Shown: piece after piece, positions 26,269 through 34,600 of the stretch
How the letters are laid out: each line of letters begins with the position of its first letter
Position numbering within the stretch: the first letter of the stretch is position 1
Assembly: GCA_034931985.1 (NCBI GenBank)
Contig: JAYGHB010000020.1
Location: 1-64,000 of the forward strand
Direction: 5' to 3'
DNA: 64,000 nt
Origin: Halotia wernerae
GTDB lineage: Bacteria; Cyanobacteriota; Cyanobacteriia; Cyanobacteriales; Nostocaceae
Made by a program: the position numbers and the translations under genes
The notes under the pieces: model-generated
What the model was told of the DNA's origin: nothing
Seen by the model: the letters and a program-made list of their open reading frames with translations, nothing else
The model's database searches: none

Positions 26269-26450
26269 AGTCTGTATGTGGCTTTAGCATCTATATACTA
26301 TTGTTTCAGCAATGAGTATTCCAAATTCTTAAAGTGCGATCGCGCATTTGCGATTAACCAAAGGTAAGTTGCAAAACACTTAGTTTGATTTATTTTCGCC
26401 TACTTACTTAACCAAACCCATTATTTGTTACCTTTGAGGACATTACCTAT

Positions 26451-26533
26451 AAAAAAAAGGTTTGGTTGATGACCAAACCTAGATAATTGCTGTGCTTAAC
26501 AACGTACTAGATTCATCTACCTATCAGGTGTGT
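26451..26533 (-). ncRNA. Candidate tandem sRNA, unit 1
   Basis: On the minus strand: 5' block CCTGATAGGTAGATGAATCT (26528-26509), then 3' hairpin AGGTTTGGT / ACCAAACCT (26480-26458, 9 bp, 5-nt loop) followed by an 8-U tract. This is a full intrinsic terminator with no gene to serve except the unit itself. One of five related units. Confidence 0.6.
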
Positions 26534-26645
26534 ACAAATATCTGAAAAAGTGGTAAGTTTCACAAAAATTTTTATTTCAGATTATTTAAGGCTGAGTAAT
26601 AAGATTCAAGCTTTACCATAGTCTATTTTTATCAAAATTGATACT

Positions 26646-26760
26646 TAAAAAAAGAAGACCCTGGTTTTTTTAACCAGGGTGCAATACACGTTTTTCAGGC
26701 ATTAACAAATTTAATTCTAGTTATATAAAAAATAGATTTACCCTACCTATCGAAGGATAT
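26646..26760 (-). ncRNA. Candidate tandem sRNA, unit 2
   Basis: On the minus strand: 5' block CCTTCGATAGGTAGGGTAAA (26756-26737) related to unit 1, then hairpin ACCCTGGTT / AACCAGGGT (26680-26658, 9 bp, 5-nt loop), CTTC and a 7-U tract. The hairpin sequence differs from the other units while its geometry is the same. Confidence 0.55.
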
Positions 26761-26941
26761 AATACAAAATTATTTATTATATGTGTAGCAAATTTAAAAA
26801 GTCATTATTAAAACTCTATATCATACTATTTCTAGCATCAACTTGATTGATTCATAATATATTTTATGTAAGTTAATTTTTTTCTAAAATCTATTGAATT
26901 TTAGTGATAAAATATATAAGTTAAATTATACTTTTTTTTTA

Positions 26942-27044
26942 CAAAATAGGCTTGGATTTTTACCAAGCCTATATATACCAAGAGTTTACCATATATAACT
27001 ACTTTAATTCTAACTATTACTTTAGTTCATCTATCTAGAGTATT
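26942..27044 (-). ncRNA. Candidate tandem sRNA, unit 3
   Basis: On the minus strand: 5' block CTCTAGATAGATGAACTAAA (27040-27021), 18 of 20 identical to unit 5, then hairpin ATAGGCTTGG / CCAAGCCTAT (26972-26946, 10 bp, 7-nt loop) followed by UUUUGU. The U-tract is weaker than in the other units. Confidence 0.6.
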
Positions 27045-27213
27045 ATTCACATATTCTAAAATCGGATGTGGAGCTACATAGATGCTTTTTTAGAGAGTAT
27101 CAATATTTCCCATATTAAATTAAGTTAACTTTAGTTATGAACTGTTGATAGCATTTTACTATTCTTGATTTTTATACCTATAAAAAGTAACTTTGAATAA
27201 AATCATACAGTCT

Positions 27214-27315
27214 AAAAAAGACTTGGTTTACCACCAAGTCTTAAGTAGAAGTAGAATCTATCAAAACAATTTAGCGGTTTTAAGTTAAGTTATTCATCCT
27301 CCAGTAGGAGGATGC
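27214..27315 (-). ncRNA. Candidate tandem sRNA, unit 4
   Basis: On the minus strand: the 5' end folds as CATCCTCC / GGAGGATG (8 bp, 4-nt loop, 27314-27295) and contains the shared block CCTACTGGAGGATGAATAAC; the 3' hairpin is AAGACTTGGT / ACCAAGTCTT (27242-27218, 10 bp, 5-nt loop) running into a U-tract of about six. Confidence 0.6.
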
Positions 27316-27353
27316 AAAAAAATATATAATTGAACATTGCATAGTTAGACATG

Positions 27354-27457
27354 AAAAAGGTTTAGCATTCAGCTAAACCTCCATAGAAAGCAGTTATTCG
27401 ACACACCAGAATAAATGTAGTTCTACTCTTGCTTTAGGTCATCTTTCTAGAGGATGT
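27354..27457 (-). ncRNA. Candidate tandem sRNA, unit 5
   Basis: On the minus strand: 5' block CTCTAGAAAGATGACCTAAA (27452-27433), nearly the same as unit 3, then hairpin AGGTTTAGC / GCTAAACCT (27380-27358, 9 bp, 5-nt loop) and UUUUU. It is the most upstream member of the array. Confidence 0.6.
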
Positions 27458-27660
27458 GTCCAACTAGTCTGTAATATGATATGGCATTTTTGACAACCTA
27501 TGTAGATAGTTAAAACTCGATAATAGTAATTAAATTTTAAAATTCCATAGTTCAAAAATGTTGTTTTTGGTGGCAAATTGGCTAGATTTTTTGCTGACTT
27601 CAAGTCTCTATTGTTTCATTCATTCGGTAAAAAACTATATCATATTTCATCCTAAATACT

Positions 27661-27704
27661 TAGGACTTACGCTAGTTTACTCTACGGTGTACACACAAGT
27701 CCTA
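27661..27704. mobile_element. Short MITE-like repeat, copy B of the AGGACTTACGC family
   Basis: TAGGACTTACGC at the left and AAGTCCTA at the right enclose only 44 bp. It seems an internally deleted copy. Immediately after (27705-27765) comes another dispersed repeat with the hairpin AGCCCAT / ATGGGCT. Confidence 0.55.
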
Positions 27705-27783
27705 TTCGCCCTCAAGCTAAAGCTTGGGGCTACACAAACAAAGCCCATGAAGATGGGCTAAATACAGAAAAAACCAATTCTAG

Positions 27784-28186
27784 CCAGGGTCAGCAGGCTT
27801 AGTTTGTATAGCCGAGGCTCCCCAATACGGTTCGGATAAGATTGATAATTGACATTATTCTCAAAACTGGAACGTCATAATCAACCATTTAGGATTCTAA
27901 AAATTGAGATTTTTGGTTAACCGAACCGTATTGCGAGGCTCCCAGTCACTATGAACTCTTTGGACTTGTAGCAATTGAAGCAATGGCAAGTAATACACCA
28001 GTAGTAGCAAGTGATGTTGGTGGACTTCAGTTTACTGTAGTTCCAGAAGTAACAGGTTTATTAGCGCCACCACAAGATGTAACTGCCTTTGCATCTGCCA
28101 TCGACCGAATTCTGTTAAATCCAGAATGGCGAAAAGAGCAAAAATTATCTACTAACAATTTTAGGTGTTTTCACGCAAATAATTAA
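27784..28186 (+). pseudogene. GT4 glycosyltransferase C-terminal remnant, split by a MITE
   Basis: Removing the element at 27823-27933 and one copy of its 10-bp duplication joins VCIAEAP to SHYELFGLVAIEAM and then ASNTPVVASDVGGLQFTVVP, ending DRILLNPEWRKEQK. This is the E(x7)E donor-site region of GT4 (sucrose-phosphate-synthase-like) glycosyltransferases, with the pattern PSxxExFGLVAIEAMA. The first two thirds of the gene are absent and the end is frameshifted after EQK, so it is dead. Confidence 0.85.
27823..27933. mobile_element. MITE with CAATACGGTTCGG ends and 10-bp target duplication
   Basis: 111 bp bounded by perfect 13-bp inverted ends CAATACGGTTCGG / CCGAACCGTATTG. It is flanked on both sides by CGAGGCTCCC (27813-27822, 27934-27943), a 10-bp direct repeat. 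No coding capacity. It interrupts the glycosyltransferase remnant. Confidence 0.85.
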
Positions 28187-28381
28187 AAGAATTTATTGTA
28201 TATAAATTTTTAGTTAAAATAGGCAATTTATTATCGACAGCATACCAAACTATATTCTAAGCTGTGAAAACATAACTCATGTCTGAAATCAAACCTCTAG
28301 CTTGAGATCTGCTCATCGAGGTAATTCAGATGCCAGAAAGATATCAGTTTGAAAAATAACTAACTGTTTACAGGAGATACA

Positions 28382-29185
28382 ATGCTAGCCTTAAACAAGC
28401 CTAGAAATCAGTACAAATTATTTTTTGCTTTGGGATTAGTAACCTTGGGATTAATGATTGTACCTAACCCTGCCAAAGCGGTGTCACTTGTTCCTTTGAC
28501 ATCCCAAGATGCCGATACAGATTTTGATGATGCAGATTTTAACTTATTGCTGGACAAGGGTGATTTCAAAGAATTATTTGTTGCTGAAGCCCGAATTGGT
28601 AACAATGGTTTTGGAGGTAACGGAGAGCGAGAATTAGGAATTAACCGAGATGTAAGAGCATCTGTAAATCCTGGACAACCCGTTACTAAAGGCGATTTAG
28701 TCTGGGGAAATGGAAAAATATGGGATTTTAGCCTAGAATACACGGGTAGCAAAGTAACTTATAAAGTTTTCGATGCTACTCAAACGTTAGCACTAACGAC
28801 TCAAGAATTTAGTGAGCCTGTAACAGATATACTATTTCGCACCTTTGCTCAGAAAAATAGTGGTAATAATACTAATAATTCTGTCACCTTAAGCGACCTG
28901 TTTTTAAACGGTCAATCCCTTGGCAGTTTATCGTCTACAGGTTCAGCCATCAGTGATGTAGACTATATCGGTGTTAGTGCTATCTCTACTAACTTTATGT
29001 TAACTGGCAAAACCTCTTTTAACTGGTCAGGCTCAGCACCCCAACGTTCTAATCTTGCTTTTCAAATCAAAGTAGGTACTTCTAAGTCAGTACCAGAGCC
29101 TAGTACAATCGGTGCTATCTTCGCAGCCACAATTGCAGGCACAGCTGTTAGTAAAAGAAAAAAAGTAGCTAATCAACAGGTTTAA
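28382..29185 (+). CDS. PEP-CTERM sorting domain protein
   Basis: 267 aa: signal peptide of about 33 residues (LFFALGLVTLGLMIVPNPAKA), a beta-rich body (YTGSKVTYKVFDATQTLALT), and at the end VPEPSTIGAIFAATIAG followed by the basic stretch SKRKK. This is the PEP-CTERM signal that an exosortase recognises to process surface or exopolysaccharide-associated proteins. AGGAGATACA stands just before the ATG. Stand-alone gene, typical for the family. Confidence 0.93.
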   Translation: MLALNKPRNQYKLFFALGLVTLGLMIVPNPAKAVSLVPLTSQDADTDFDDADFNLLLDKGDFKELFVAEARIGNNGFGGNGERELGINRDVRASVNPGQPVTKGDLVWGNGKIWDFSLEYTGSKVTYKVFDATQTLALTTQEFSEPVTDILFRTFAQKNSGNNTNNSVTLSDLFLNGQSLGSLSSTGSAISDVDYIGVSAISTNFMLTGKTSFNWSGSAPQRSNLAFQIKVGTSKSVPEPSTIGAIFAATIAGTAVSKRKKVANQQV

Positions 29186-29450
29186 GCCAATTTGGGACTT
29201 GACGTTGATTAGCAAGTAAGAACTTCAAACCCCAATGATGAAAATTTCAGTAAACAGAAGGGAGCAGAGGGGAAAGAGGTAATTTTTCATTCTTCCCCTT
29301 GCTCCCTACCTCTTATCGCTGAATCTAGTGCAGCGTTCCCTAGTTGTGTCAATTCTTCCAGTCGTAGTTTTTGTTGACGATCGCTTGACTTTCAAGACAG
29401 TCGCTACAAATTATGATAGATAATGACCTCAATTTCAAAGCGCGATCGCC

Positions 29451-29726
29451 ATGACTGATAAAGAACTCAAACAACTCATGGAGAGTAATGCTAAAACAGC
29501 CCAAGCTATGTTAGATGAAATAGCTGATGCGCGACAAGAACGGCAAGAACTCCGGGAAGGAATGATCCAACTCCAAAATGCAGTGGCAAGATTAACAAAT
29601 CTACAAGAAGTAATAGCCAATTTACTGGTTTCTCTAGATGGCGATCGCCCCACAATCCTCAAAAAACTCTCAGATCTCGAAGATAAGGTTGATCAGCTAT
29701 TGCAGCAAAAGCCGAAACATGAGTAG
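29451..29726 (+). CDS. Small coiled-coil protein of unknown function
   Basis: 91 aa, almost wholly helical, with heptad-like leucines (MIQLQNAVARLTNLQEVIAN, then LEDKVDQLL). Similar short proteins occur in filamentous cyanobacteria, but I know of no function. The ATG follows a GCGATCGCC HIP1 site directly. Confidence 0.65.
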   Translation: MTDKELKQLMESNAKTAQAMLDEIADARQERQELREGMIQLQNAVARLTNLQEVIANLLVSLDGDRPTILKKLSDLEDKVDQLLQQKPKHE

Positions 29727-30145
29727 ATATTCAGATTGCTGCGTTTACCTTAGCAGCTCAATACACTTGAATATTATTGATATGCGATCGCTTTAGTGAA
29801 TAAGTAATCAGCAATTGAGTAAGTTGCATTCGGTTGGAGAATTTTTGGCTTTGATATCAGCGCCTCCTACCGGATTTTTTTAATCAACTACTACCTCAAG
29901 AGCGATCGCAATAGTATAGTAATTCGATGATTTCCGCATACAGCGGGGAACTTTTAACGGGGAACGAGCTTGAAAGTCTCTTGTTATAGGGGTTTTATGA
30001 GTAGTTGATGTCCTCAGCTACTTGGCGACTGCTGTAGATTTTCTGGCACTGTTCGCGCTTAAATATGTTAAAGCAGTACTTATTTCCTTAAACAGTCGAT
30101 AATGTAAATAAATATAAATAATTCTGAGACAGGGCATAATTATCT
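29727..30145 (+). other. Spacer before the Get3d gene
   Basis: 419 bp with no open frame of note. HIP1-like sites are present, and GGGGAACTTTTAACGGGGAA (29945-29964) holds a GGGGAAC direct repeat. It should contain the promoter of the downstream ATPase gene; I cannot point to a defined box. Confidence 0.4.
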
Positions 30146-31333
30146 ATGCGTGTAATTTTGATGACAGGCAAAGGTGGTGTAGGAAAAACCTCCGTTGCAG
30201 CCGCTACTGGACTGCGTTGTGCAGAACTCGGCTATCGCACATTGGTTTTGAGTACAGATCCCGCTCACTCCTTGGCAGACAGTTTTGATTTGGAAATGGG
30301 ACACGCACCCAGAGAAATTCGCTCCAATTTATGGGGTGCAGAACTAGATGCGCTGCAAGAACTAGAGGGAAATTGGGGTGCTGTAAAGCGCTATATTACT
30401 CAAGTTTTACAAGCAAGAGGTTTAGAAGGAGTCCAAGCAGAAGAGTTGGCAATTCTGCCAGGGATGGATGAGATTTTTGGCTTAGTCAGGATGAAACGCC
30501 ACTATGACGAGGGAGAGTTTGATGTCTTAATTATTGACTCTGCCCCTACTGGCACAGCACTGCGCCTGCTGAGTTTACCAGAAGTCGGCGGCTGGTATAT
30601 GCGCCGTTTTTACAAACCATTTCAAAACATCTCGGTAGCACTTCGACCACTGGTAGAACCTCTGTTTAGACCAATTGCTGGTTTTTCTTTACCAGACAAA
30701 GAAGTAATGGATGCACCTTACGAGTTTTACGAACAAATTGAAGCTCTAGAAAAGGTATTAACCGATAATACTCAAACCTCAGTGCGCTTGGTAACTAATC
30801 CAGAAAAAATGGTAATTAAAGAGTCTCTGCGCGCTCATGCTTATCTGAGTTTATATAATGTGGCAACAGATTTAGTAGTAGCTAATCGCATCATTCCTAG
30901 CGAAGTCAAAGACCCATTTTTTCGACGTTGGAAGGAAAATCAACAGCAATATCGCCAGGAAATTCATGATAATTTTCACCCTCTGCCTGTAAAGGAAGTT
31001 CCACTTTTTTCTGAGGAGATGTGCGGCTTGGCAGCCCTAGAAAGGTTGAAAGAAACACTCTATAAAGATGAAGATCCGACCCAAGTTTACTACAAAGAAA
31101 CGACTATCAGAATTGTGCAAGAACAGAACCAATATAGCTTGGAAATTTATTTACCCGGCATCCCTAAAAATCAGGTGACTCTGAATAAAACTGGTGATGA
31201 ATTAAACATCACTATTGGCAACCATCGCCGTAATTTGGTCTTACCCCAAGCATTAGCAGCCCTACAACCATCAGGGGCTAAAATGGAAGAAGACTATCTA
31301 AAAATCCGTTTTGCTGACAATACTAAAGTTTAG
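30146..31333 (+). CDS. get3d: Get3d-type ArsA/TRC40 ATPase with C-terminal HSP20-like domain
   Basis: 395 aa. The deviant Walker A is TGKGGVGKTS (residues 7-16), the switch I region STDPAHSLADSF, and IDSAPTGTALRLLSLPE fits switch II. Residues about 317-393 (IVQEQNQYSLEIYLPGIPKN, then LVLPQAL) form an alpha-crystallin-like sandwich. This ArsA-plus-HSP20 layout matches the Get3d subgroup described in Nostoc and plastids, thought to handle hydrophobic clients linked with photosynthesis; no tail-anchored substrate is established. The family's extra N-terminal features are absent. Single gene. Confidence 0.9.
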   Translation: MRVILMTGKGGVGKTSVAAATGLRCAELGYRTLVLSTDPAHSLADSFDLEMGHAPREIRSNLWGAELDALQELEGNWGAVKRYITQVLQARGLEGVQAEELAILPGMDEIFGLVRMKRHYDEGEFDVLIIDSAPTGTALRLLSLPEVGGWYMRRFYKPFQNISVALRPLVEPLFRPIAGFSLPDKEVMDAPYEFYEQIEALEKVLTDNTQTSVRLVTNPEKMVIKESLRAHAYLSLYNVATDLVVANRIIPSEVKDPFFRRWKENQQQYRQEIHDNFHPLPVKEVPLFSEEMCGLAALERLKETLYKDEDPTQVYYKETTIRIVQEQNQYSLEIYLPGIPKNQVTLNKTGDELNITIGNHRRNLVLPQALAALQPSGAKMEEDYLKIRFADNTKV

Positions 31334-31692
31334 TTGTTCTTTCAGAAAAACTTCAAAAAAGCAGTCTAAAGTCATAGTTAAAAAGAAAGTATAGTTTTTT
31401 TGATCAAGAAGGCGCGATGTTTATCGTGTCTTTATTTTTGACTTTCAAGTTCCTTTTTATTGCAACATTTAATTTGCTTTATTTAGATAAAGATTTATTA
31501 ATCGCTTCATGCTGTCTTAGCAACAAGTTAATCTTTACTTTAAGACGTAAAACATTATCAAAGAACATAAAGTTTTTGGGGGAGATTTTGCCAGTAGTTT
31601 CACTCTGGACAAACTAATTAATTAAATTTCAGAATGTTTTTAGATGGATCAAAATCTAATTTTATTTTTTTGAAATTTATTAATTAAAAGCC
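31334..31692. other. AT-rich spacer between Get3d and the GAF kinase
   Basis: 359 bp, very AT-rich, without a credible gene: a 66-codon frame here is hydrophobic and low in complexity with no recognisable family. It should contain the promoter of the photoreceptor-like kinase. Confidence 0.4.
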
Positions 31693-34600
31693 ATGTCCCC
31701 GATCACTCAATCAAACTTGCGGGCAAATCTGGATCAAGAAAGTGTATTGCGTCGTATTACAAATCGTATTCGTCAAACACTAGAGTTAGAGGAGATTCTC
31801 ACAACAACCACGGCGGAAGTCTTTTCATTACTGGGAACTGACCGAGTAATGATTTATAAATTTCACGCCAATGCTAGTGGTCAGGTTGTGGCTGAGTCGA
31901 TACATGAAAACAGTTTACCGTCGCTGCTGGGACTAAATTTTCCGGCTGATGATATTCCGCCCCATGCGCGTGAACTATTTATCAAGTCACGAGTACGCTC
32001 TGTTGTGAATGTTGATATGCGGCAGATTGGTCACAGTCCCCTAAATAATTTACAAACAGGAGAGCCTGAATCGGAGGATATTCATTATCGTCCCTTAGAC
32101 CCATGTCATGCCGAATATCTAACGGCAATGGGTGTCAAGTCTTCTTTAGTAGCACCCATTTTTCATCAAGATCAACTGTGGGGACTTTTGGTGTCTCATA
32201 ACGCCAAAACCCGTTTTATTTCCGAATATGAACTAGAAGCAGTGCAGATGGTGGTAGAGCAATTGTCAGTAGCGATCGCCCAAAGCAATCTCTTCACCGA
32301 AGCCCGCGCCAAAGCCGAACGAGAAGCTATCATTAACCGCATTGCTACCCTACTGCATTCATTACCCACAATTGTTCTACAACCAGCTTTAGAGGCAACA
32401 GTGGCTGCTTTTGGCGGTTCTGGCGGCAGACTTTGCATTAGAAACGAAGCTTTTAATCTGCACAATGGCAGTTTTAAGAGCCTACCAGAATGTTTAATAC
32501 CTGGAAGCAACTGTGTCAAGGTTTATATCTGTGGGCAGCAACCTGTGATGCCAGAACAAACAATATATCCACTGATAGAGCAATATAGCGCTTGGCAAGA
32601 ATACTACAAGTCTGGTGAATATGACGTTTGGGCAGTTTCAGACATCTATCAAACTGCAAATTTACGAATTTTACAGGCAACTTTTCAACTAACAAAAATT
32701 CGTAGCCTTTTAATGATTCCACTGCACTATCGTCAGCAGTTAATCGGCTATCTCAGTATATTCCGCAATGAGATAGACACAGAAACTTTATGGGCAGGTC
32801 AATTTGACTCTGACCAAAGGCAACTCTATCCCCGTCTATCATTTGATGTTTGGCGCGAATCTAAAACGGCACAAGCCCAGCAATGGTCAGTCGAAGAAAT
32901 TGATCTGGCTAGAGAAATTAGTAAACACTTTGCCTCGGCAATTCAGCAGTATGAACTATATCAACAAGTACAAGCCTTCAATGACAATTTAGAAAAACAA
33001 GTCAAAAACCGGACATTGGAACTGCAACGGACATCTGAACAACAACAGACCGTTTTTGGAGTCATTGCCAAGATTCGTGAATCTCTTGATACTAATATTA
33101 TTTTTCAAACAACTACCAGAGAAGTTTGTAAATTAATTAAAGCCGATCGCGTTTCTGTTTATCGCTTCAGTGCTGATTGGGGTGGTGAATTTGTCGGTGA
33201 TTTTGAGGCTGCTACTCCCCACTGGTCAAATGACTCCAAATTAAGTATTAATACGGTTTGGAATGACACTTATTTACAAGAAACAGAAGGAGGACGTTAC
33301 CGCTACAACGAAACCTTTGCGGTAGATGACATCCATAAACAAGGATTCACTCAGTGTCATGTTGACAACCTAGAATATTTTCAAATTCATGCTTTTGTGC
33401 TTGCGCCGATCTTTGTGGGGCAAAAACTTTGGGGTTTGCTGACAACTTATCAGCATTCTGAACCACGCCAATGGAAGCCTTCTGAAGTTAACTTTATTAG
33501 CCAGATTGCGGCTCAATTAGGGGTAGCAGTCCAACAAGCTGAACTACTCGCGCAAACACAGCAGCAAACATTAAATTTGCAGCAAGCAGCAGAACAACAA
33601 CGGGTACTGTTTGAAGTTGTGGCTCAGATTCGCAAATCTCTCGACTTGGATGTTATTTTTGCAGCAACTGTTGGTGAAGTTCGTCGCTCTTTGAATGCTG
33701 ACCGAGTAGTAGTATACCGCTTTGACCCTAATTCTGACTTTGATGGGGGTGGAATTGTCTCAGAGAATACTTTACCTGAATTTACTTCTGCTCTCACCTT
33801 AGAAATAAAAGACAACTGCTTTCAGAAAAAGTATGCTGCCCTCTACCATAAAGGAGGCGTTCATGCGATCGCTGACCTTTACAACTCCGGGCTGAACCCT
33901 TGTTACATCCAAATGTTGGAGCAACTTCAGGTTAAAGCTAATTTAGTTTTGCCATTGGCTATAGGCGATCAGCTTTGGGGTTTATTGTGCATTCACCAAT
34001 GTACCCAACCTCGTCAATGGCAAGTTTCAGACATTAAATTTGCTAGTCAAGTCGCCGTCCAGCTGTCTGTCGCCCTAGAACAAGCAGATTTACTCGCTCA
34101 AAGCCAGCAGCAGGCTATTGATTTGCAGCAAGCAGCTGAACAACAACAGGCACTTTTTGAAGTTGTGGCCAAGATGCGGGAATCTCTTGATATACAGGCG
34201 ATTTTTCAGACTACCACCCAAGAAATTTGCCAATCGCTGCAAGCAGATCGCGTTGCTGTCTACCGCTTTCACCCCGATTGGAGTGGTGAATTTATTGCTG
34301 AATTTGTTGGTGAAGGCTGGATGAAGTTAGTAAGTGGAGATATAAATACAGTTTGGCAAGATACTTATTTGCAGGAAACCCAAGGTGGGCGATATCGCCA
34401 TAATGAAACCTTTGCAGTGGATGACATTTATCAAGCTGGTCACTTTGAATGTCATATTGCGCTTTTGGAGCAATTTCAAGTCAGGGCGTATGCGATCGCC
34501 CCAATTTTTATCGGGCAACAACTTTGGGGTTTGCTAGCAGCTTATCAAAACTCTGCCCCCCGTCACTGGGAAGACTCAGAAATTAAATTCATTGCTCAGA

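Noticed and set aside
26451..27457. CRISPR array
   Set aside because: The repeated parts are imperfect palindromes of differing sequence at irregular spacing (about 115-290 bp); there are no constant repeats with unique spacers and no cas genes.
26451..27457. NsiR1 tandem sRNA locus
   Set aside because: NsiR1 is also tandem, but it is described next to hetF, which is not in this window, and I cannot recall its sequence well enough to claim a match. Left open as a comparison to run.
27558..27761. 67-aa hydrophobic frame
   Set aside because: It runs through AT-rich spacer and a MITE copy; composition follows base composition.
31417..31617. 66-aa hydrophobic frame upstream of the GAF kinase
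   Set aside because: Low-complexity, AT-driven Phe/Leu/Lys composition, no convincing ribosome binding site, no family.
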